In this document: in pieces, positions 41,155 through 44,812 of the stretch
Layout of the letters: each line of letters starts with the position of its first letter
Numbering within the stretch: position 1 is the stretch's first letter
Source: Bradyrhizobium macuxiense
Lineage (GTDB): Bacteria; Pseudomonadota; Alphaproteobacteria; Rhizobiales; Xanthobacteraceae
Reading direction: 5' to 3'
Assembly: GCF_001542415.1 (NCBI RefSeq)
Contig: NZ_LNCU01000062.1
Span: forward strand, 7,655-52,466
DNA: 44,812 nt
Notes under the pieces: model-generated
What the model saw: the letters and a program-made list of their open reading frames with translations, nothing else
The model's database searches: none
What the model was told of the DNA's origin: nothing
Position numbers and translations under genes: made by a program

Positions 41155-41745
41155 ATGGCTAATCGCGTCCTCGTTTTCTACGGCTCCTATCGCTCCGACC
41201 GCATGGGCATTCGGCTGGCTCATTTCGTCGTCGACGGCCTTCGCGCGCGCGGCGACGATGTCGAGCTGATCGATGCCAGGGAAGTCGGCCTGCCGATGCT
41301 CGACCGGATGTACAAGGAATATCCCAAGGGGCAGGCGCCGGCCGCGCTCGAGACGCTGGCCGGGAAGATCCGGGCGGCCGATGGCTTCCTGTTCGTGACC
41401 GGCGAGTACAATTGGGGCGTCCAGCCCGGACTGAAGAATCTCACCGATCATTTCCTCGAGGAATGGTTCTGGCGCCCGGCCGCGATCGCGAGCTATTCGG
41501 CCGGACGGTTCGCCGGCGCGCGCGCCGCGACGGCCTGGCACGGCACGCTCTCGGAAATGGGGATGGTCGTGACATCGAGCACCATCGCCGCGGGTCAGAT
41601 CGCGCAGAGTTTGTCCGCCGAAGGCAAGCCGATCGGCGAGGGCGGCAAGGCGCTGGAGCGCGCCTTTCCGCGCTTCGCCGATGACCTTGCCTGGTGGATG
41701 GAAGCCGCCAAGGCGCAGCGGGCGCGCAGGGCGCCGCCTTACTGA
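41155..41745 (+). CDS. NADPH-dependent FMN reductase (flavodoxin fold)
   Basis: A 196-aa flavoprotein. VLVFYGSYRSDRMGIRLAHF carries the phosphate-binding loop GSxRxx, and FLFVTGEYNWGVQPGLKNLT holds the T-x-E-Y-N-x-G-x-P-x-x-L-K-N motif of this family. It should reduce FMN, quinones or azo compounds with NAD(P)H. The ATG at 41155 has a modest ribosome site. The SDR gene starts 24 bases after its stop codon, so the two form a probable operon of redox enzymes. The physiological substrate is unknown. Confidence 0.92.
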   Translation: MANRVLVFYGSYRSDRMGIRLAHFVVDGLRARGDDVELIDAREVGLPMLDRMYKEYPKGQAPAALETLAGKIRAADGFLFVTGEYNWGVQPGLKNLTDHFLEEWFWRPAAIASYSAGRFAGARAATAWHGTLSEMGMVVTSSTIAAGQIAQSLSAEGKPIGEGGKALERAFPRFADDLAWWMEAAKAQRARRAPPY

Positions 41746-41769
41746 CACAGCGCGCGGAGATCGGCGATC

Positions 41770-42552
41770 ATGAGCCTCTTCAATTCAGCGTTCGATCCGG
41801 CGCACGAAGCCGCACTGGTGACAGGCGCAGGCAATGGTATCGGCCGCGCCATCGCGATAGCTCTGGTCGGCGAGGGCGTGCGCACGGTCTTTGCCGATCT
41901 GCACGAGGATCGGATCGCGGCTGCAATTCAGACCGCGCCGCGCCCGGAGCTCGCGGTGCCGTGGGTCGGCGATCTCGCCAGCCGTGAAGCGTGCGATGCT
42001 CTGCTGGCGCATGCGCAATCGACGGTCGGTCGGGTGACGCACTTCGTCCATAGCGCCTCGCCGCCACGGCGCGAAGCCGATCACGCGATGGCGGTCGACG
42101 ATGATATCTGGCGACGGATGCACGCGGTCAATCTCGATGCCGGCTTTCATCTGGCGCGTGAGCTTGCACGCAAGCTGATCGCCGCGAAGGCGCCAGGCTC
42201 GTTCCTGTTGCTCACGTCACTGCATGCCGGCACGCCGCGCAATCTGCCGCATTACTCGACTGCGAAGGCCGGCATGGCCATGTTGGTGAAGGAGCTTGCC
42301 AAGAGCTGGGGCCGCTACGGCATCCGCGTCAATGCACTGGTGCCCGGCGCGGTCGCGGCCGGCGGCTTCGTCGCCGATCCCGCGCTCGCAAAACACATTC
42401 CGCTCGGCCGGCTCGGAAACGCCGAGGATCTCGCGCCGATGGCGCTCGCGGTGTTGTCGAACAAGCTCTCCGGCTACGTCACCGGTACATCGATCGTGGT
42501 CGATGGCGGTCTGTCGCTGACCAACTGGTTCGTGGCGCCGGAGCTGGACTGA
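41770..42552 (+). CDS. Short-chain dehydrogenase/reductase
   Basis: A 260-aa SDR. AALVTGAGNGIGRAIAIALV is the cofactor loop, and VFADLHEDRIAAAIQ with its Asp suggests NAD(H). In place of NNAG it reads HFVHSASPPRREADH, and the active site is LPHYSTAKAGMAMLVKELAK, with Tyr and Lys. The end, VTGTSIVVDGGLSLTNWFVA, is regular. It follows the FMN reductase by 24 bases and is likely translated from the same mRNA. It converges on the 127-aa exported protein 11 bases away. The reaction is not readable. Confidence 0.92.
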   Translation: MSLFNSAFDPAHEAALVTGAGNGIGRAIAIALVGEGVRTVFADLHEDRIAAAIQTAPRPELAVPWVGDLASREACDALLAHAQSTVGRVTHFVHSASPPRREADHAMAVDDDIWRRMHAVNLDAGFHLARELARKLIAAKAPGSFLLLTSLHAGTPRNLPHYSTAKAGMAMLVKELAKSWGRYGIRVNALVPGAVAAGGFVADPALAKHIPLGRLGNAEDLAPMALAVLSNKLSGYVTGTSIVVDGGLSLTNWFVAPELD

Positions 42553-42563
42553 GGGAGAACTGC

Positions 42564-42947
42564 CTAGTCCTTCGTTCTGATATAGCCCGCGAGCCGGGAC
42601 TTCTGCTCGTGGCACCAGGTCGTCATGCCAAGGCGGCGCTGATCGAGATCGGTGGTTTGCGTTGCGATCGCGACCGCGGTCATTAAGTCGTCGGACTGCT
42701 TTTCGCCCATCTTGCCGCCGGTGTGCATATAGGCGATCGCCTTGCGCACTTGTTCGGTCGTGCCGTCAGGGAGGTGCATCTCCTGCGCCTTCTGCACGAG
42801 ATCCTGATAGACGAGATCGGTGTTGGGGCATTCAACCTTCGCGGCAAACGCCTGCAGCACCATCGTGACATAGGCTTCGCGTGGGTCGTCTGCATGAGCC
42901 GGCGTTGCGGCCACGATCGCGCCCGCCAAAATCAGTGCATATCGCAT
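42564..42947 (-). CDS. Secreted protein of unknown function (127 aa)
   Basis: The ATG at 42947 has GGGAGG upstream; an in-frame extension to 43247 overlaps the divergent promoter region and was rejected. MRYALILAGAIVAATPAHAD is a clean signal peptide. The mature domain, about 108 residues, is helical, with two cysteines (KVECPNTDLVY and MTTWCHEQKSRL) probably in a disulfide, and QVRKAIAYMHTGGKMGEKQS in the middle. I do not recognise a family. It is divergent from the lipoprotein L,D-transpeptidase gene with 170 bases between starts, so the two may share control. Confidence 0.72.
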   Translation of the reverse strand: MRYALILAGAIVAATPAHADDPREAYVTMVLQAFAAKVECPNTDLVYQDLVQKAQEMHLPDGTTEQVRKAIAYMHTGGKMGEKQSDDLMTAVAIATQTTDLDQRRLGMTTWCHEQKSRLAGYIRTKD

Positions 42948-43053
42948 CAAATCCTCCCGGTTTTTCCGTAAGGCTAGCGTCTGCGGGAACTCACTGCAAC
43001 CGTCAGGACACACTCGCGGAAAGAACCGATCAAACGGATGTGTTCCAGGTCGG

Positions 43054-43084
43054 GCTGCCACGATTTCAGCACGATTTCGGCAGC
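43054..43084. promoter_or_regulatory. Nested direct and inverted repeat upstream of the lipoprotein L,D-transpeptidase
   Basis: CACGATTTC occurs at 43059-43067 and again at 43070-43078, an 11-base step or one helical turn. The pair is flanked by GCTGCC (43054-43059) and its complement GGCAGC (43079-43084). It lies 34 bases upstream of the GTG start codon. A regulator-binding site or leader hairpin is possible; no protein can be named. Confidence 0.35.
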
Positions 43085-43117
43085 ATGTGGCACAGGTTGT
43101 CGCAGGGGAGAATAATC

Positions 43118-43741
43118 GTGTCCAAGTTGGGGCTTGCCGTGTTGCTGGGTGGATCGCTCGCGCTCGGCGGTTGCATGCAAGCGACGCTTTCGCCTGTATC
43201 GGATGCATCGATGACGCCGCGCGATCGGCAGTTGCTCGCACATCCACCCTATGCGCGGGCCAGCATCCCCGAGCAGTTCCAGCGCCACATCGTCGACTAC
43301 CGGCGCGGTGAGAAGCCCGGCACGATCCTGGTCGATACCGATGCGCGCTACCTCTATTACGTGCTGCCGGGCGGCAAGGCGATCCGTTACGGCGTCGCGG
43401 TCGGAGAGGAAGCGATGGCGTTCTCCGGTGTCGCGACTGTCGGCCGCCTGGCCGAATGGCCGGACTGGGTTCCGACGCCCGATATCCAGGCGCGGCTTGG
43501 GCCGTATCCGGCGCGCGTCCCCGGTGGACCCGCCAACCCGCTCGGCGCGCGGGGCATCTATCTCTATCAGGGCAACAAGGACACGCTCTATCGCATCCAC
43601 GGCACCAACCAGCCCGAATATATCGGGCAGGCGATCTCGTCGGGCTGCATTCGGATGACCAATGCTGATGTCATCGATCTCTACCAGCGCGTGAAGCCGG
43701 GAGCGACGGTGGTTGTGCTGCCGCCGGGACAGAGCGCCTAG
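43118..43741 (+). CDS. Lipoprotein L,D-transpeptidase (YkuD domain)
   Basis: The GTG at 43118, seven bases after GGGGAG, gives 207 aa. The N-terminus SKLGLAVLLGGSLALGGCMQ has a lipobox (LGGC), so it should be lipid-anchored at Cys19. The YkuD domain (about 65-205) begins GTILVDTDARYLYYVLPGGK and includes HGTNQPEYIGQAISSGCIRM with catalytic Cys. It should cross-link peptidoglycan (3-3 links) or attach proteins to it from a membrane-anchored position. It is the second L,D-transpeptidase in this window. Upstream in-frame codons to 42881 include no signal sequence. Confidence 0.93.
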   Translation: MSKLGLAVLLGGSLALGGCMQATLSPVSDASMTPRDRQLLAHPPYARASIPEQFQRHIVDYRRGEKPGTILVDTDARYLYYVLPGGKAIRYGVAVGEEAMAFSGVATVGRLAEWPDWVPTPDIQARLGPYPARVPGGPANPLGARGIYLYQGNKDTLYRIHGTNQPEYIGQAISSGCIRMTNADVIDLYQRVKPGATVVVLPPGQSA

Positions 43742-44032
43742 CTCACAGCGGCATCGATTGTTGTCCCCGGCGAAAGCGCTCGACCAAGCCTGGGACGACG
43801 GTGCTACGCCGGACCGAGTCGGTATCCCGATAGCGGAGCAGTGGCACCGCTCCGTTGCTTCGCATGTGGGTCTGCCCATTGATGAAACGGGACACGTTCT
43901 GGAGCAGGGACAATTCAGTCATGTCCCCGACATCTGGAACGGGACAGGGGCAAACACACTTTAGGTGTGTCTCGATGTATCCCGGTCACCACCGTAAAGA
44001 ACCAACCACCGACCAAACGGAGCAATGGAACG
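43742..44032. other. 291-bp region without recognised content
   Basis: Composition is less GC-biased than in the genes around it. An open frame running from inside the transpeptidase gene to 43964 (containing HVGLPIDETGHVLEQGQFSH) has no own start codon with a ribosome site, and I do not accept it. A small hairpin, ACACAC / GTGTGT around TTTAG, sits at 43954-43970. No repeat family or gene remnant is recognised. Confidence 0.5.
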
Positions 44033-44248
44033 ATGTTTCTGAGGACGACCCGCCACGGTCACATAAACATTCGCCACGTCGCCAAGCTTTACCCGACCGC
44101 CAACGGCGACGGGACACTGGACGTCGAGCTCTATGCGAGCCTGGATTCGGAAGTTCCGTTTCAAGTGGTTGAGGTGACCCGCGAAGCCTTCATGACCGCG
44201 ACTGGCGCGACCGCCAGCGAGTTACCCGACAAGTCCAAATCCGTCTGA
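44033..44248 (+). CDS. Small protein of unknown function (71 aa)
   Basis: The ATG at 44033 has CGGAG about ten bases upstream. The product opens MFLRTTRHGHINIRHVAKLY, then PTANGDGTLDVELYASLDSE and VPFQVVEVTREAFMTATGAT. The alternating hydrophobic pattern suggests a small beta domain of four to five strands followed by a helix. It has no signal peptide, cysteine or known motif. Third-position bias is weaker than in neighbouring genes, so the gene may be a recent arrival or only marginal. A perfect hairpin follows 41 bases after the stop codon. Confidence 0.5.
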   Translation: MFLRTTRHGHINIRHVAKLYPTANGDGTLDVELYASLDSEVPFQVVEVTREAFMTATGATASELPDKSKSV

Positions 44249-44289
44249 CAAAAGATCGCGTGGAAACAGCCTTCGCTCGCAGCAACATA

Positions 44290-44312
44290 GCGGATGACGT
44301 CTAGTCATCCGC
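44290..44312. terminator. Perfect hairpin between convergent genes
   Basis: GCGGATGAC (44290-44298) and GTCATCCGC (44304-44312) are exact complements around GTCTA. It lies between the 71-aa gene on the plus strand and the proline-rich gene on the minus strand, as expected of a shared terminator. A clear T run is lacking (CATACGTCTCTTTG follows). Confidence 0.55.
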
Positions 44313-44354
44313 CATACGTCTCTTTGCGGATGCTTGTCCGCTACCCGGTCAGCT

Positions 44355-44812
44355 TCACCGCACCGGCATCGGTGGACGAACCACCGGTCCATCGTCGTCG
44401 GCGTCGACCACGGCCGGCTGCTGCGACTGCACCGGCAGCGGTGCGGCAGCCTGCGGCGGAGGCGCCTGCAATGGCGCAGCCGGAGGCGGCGGCGGGATGT
44501 AAGCCTGTGTCGGCCGGCGGATCGGCGGCGGTGCGACGGCGGCGCGCGACGGGGAAGCGACCGCCGCATGCGGCTGCGTCGTGCGCGGGCGCGGGGCGGC
44601 AGGTCGCGGTTCGGCGGCCCTGGTCTCAGTCGTCCGCACGACGCGCTGCGACAGTTGGTCCTGGCTTGCCTTGAGCTGATCGATGCTCGCCTTGAGCTGC
44701 TCGATCTGCTGCCCCATCGACGCGATATCGCGCGCCATCGACTGCAGCAACTGCGTCTGGTCCGGCGCGGCTGCGACTGCTGGAGGCGCAGCAGGTGCGG
44801 CCGCTGGCGCCG
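44355..44812 (-). CDS. Coiled-coil and proline/alanine-rich protein, partial (start outside window)
   Basis: The frame is open through the right edge, so the N-terminus is missing; the visible part is about 152 codons. It starts in an Ala/Pro stretch and then has a short coiled coil (MARDIASMGQQIEQLKASID, then QLKASQDQLSQRV). A long Pro/Ala/Arg-rich tail (AYIPPPPPAAPLQAPPPQAA) follows, and the protein ends DDDGPVVRPPMPVR. Such a tail is disordered and may span or reach through the envelope. I do not recognise the family from this end alone. ATG codons inside the visible part are probably internal. Confidence 0.75.
   Translation of the reverse strand, partial: APAAAPAAPPAVAAAPDQTQLLQSMARDIASMGQQIEQLKASIDQLKASQDQLSQRVVRTTETRAAEPRPAAPRPRTTQPHAAVASPSRAAVAPPPIRRPTQAYIPPPPPAAPLQAPPPQAAAPLPVQSQQPAVVDADDDGPVVRPPMPVR

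Noticed and set aside
43713..43964. 83-codon frame overlapping the end of the lipoprotein transpeptidase
   Set aside because: It starts inside another gene, has no ribosome site of its own, and has no recognisable feature; noted only as part of an odd patch.
1..44812. CRISPR arrays, tRNA or rRNA genes, prophage, toxin-antitoxin or defence clusters
   Set aside because: I looked for regularly spaced repeats, cloverleaf ends, integrase or transposase motifs and paired small genes of known types and saw none that could be supported.

Overview
The window is a stretch of alphaproteobacterial chromosome, most probably from Bradyrhizobium or a close relative. The evidence is high GC with strong GC3 bias, several extragenic palindromic repeats of types common in that group, and a eukaryotic-type glutamine synthetase (glnII) of exactly 344 codons next to a divergent DUF2735/GstI-like small gene. 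No rRNA, tRNA, CRISPR array, transposase or phage gene was recognised.

Layout. 0-3.7 kb: repeats, selO (protein adenylyltransferase) divergent from aspS. 3.7-9.5 kb: a large membrane-anchored exported protein, the fused malic enzyme maeB, a DoxX membrane protein and a dihydrofolate-reductase-like protein. 9.5-15.8 kb: envelope and secreted proteins (polysaccharide deacetylase, glutathione peroxidase, a large L,D-transpeptidase with a second YkuD-like half lacking the catalytic motif, CreA, and several small secreted or membrane proteins, one of only 50 aa). 15.8-21 kb: a MocR/PdxR-like regulator divergent from an FMN split-barrel oxidoreductase and an M20 deacylase, then a corrinoid-binding-like protein and a PaaI thioesterase. 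21-26 kb: GNAT acetyltransferase, a strong two-way terminator, a DUF2161 protein, a GrlR-like protein, an SDR, an SGNH hydrolase, a small protein and a tyrosine phosphatase.

26.2-28.2 kb is the best-defined regulatory locus: a 66-aa DUF2735/GstI-like gene with its own terminator, a 540-bp control region holding a good sigma-54 (-24/-12) promoter, and glnII. 28.2-31.4 kb: a ModA-like protein, a Sel1-repeat protein, and an intact SDR flanked by two decayed genes (a LysR C-terminal remnant and a frameshifted dinucleotide-binding N-terminal remnant), followed by a 49-aa basic protein. 31.4-38.4 kb: a YdcZ-type DMT transporter, an ABC-F ATPase, an orphan hexapeptide transferase of the phosphonate-associated type, an MBL hydrolase, PilZ, PsiF, a frameshifted nitroreductase and an acyl-CoA dehydrogenase. 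38.4-44.8 kb: a chemotaxis receptor, small exported proteins, an FMN reductase/SDR pair, a lipoprotein L,D-transpeptidase, a patch with no recognised homology, and a proline-rich coiled-coil protein cut by the right edge.

Most genes are single housekeeping or accessory units; I see no multi-gene defence or biosynthetic cluster. The observations most worth following are the glnII control locus, the decayed genes around the SDR at 30.2 kb, unassigned palindromes upstream of creA and of the acyl-CoA dehydrogenase, the microproteins, and the unrecognised 43.7-44.3 kb segment. All calls were made by reading the sequence without database searches.
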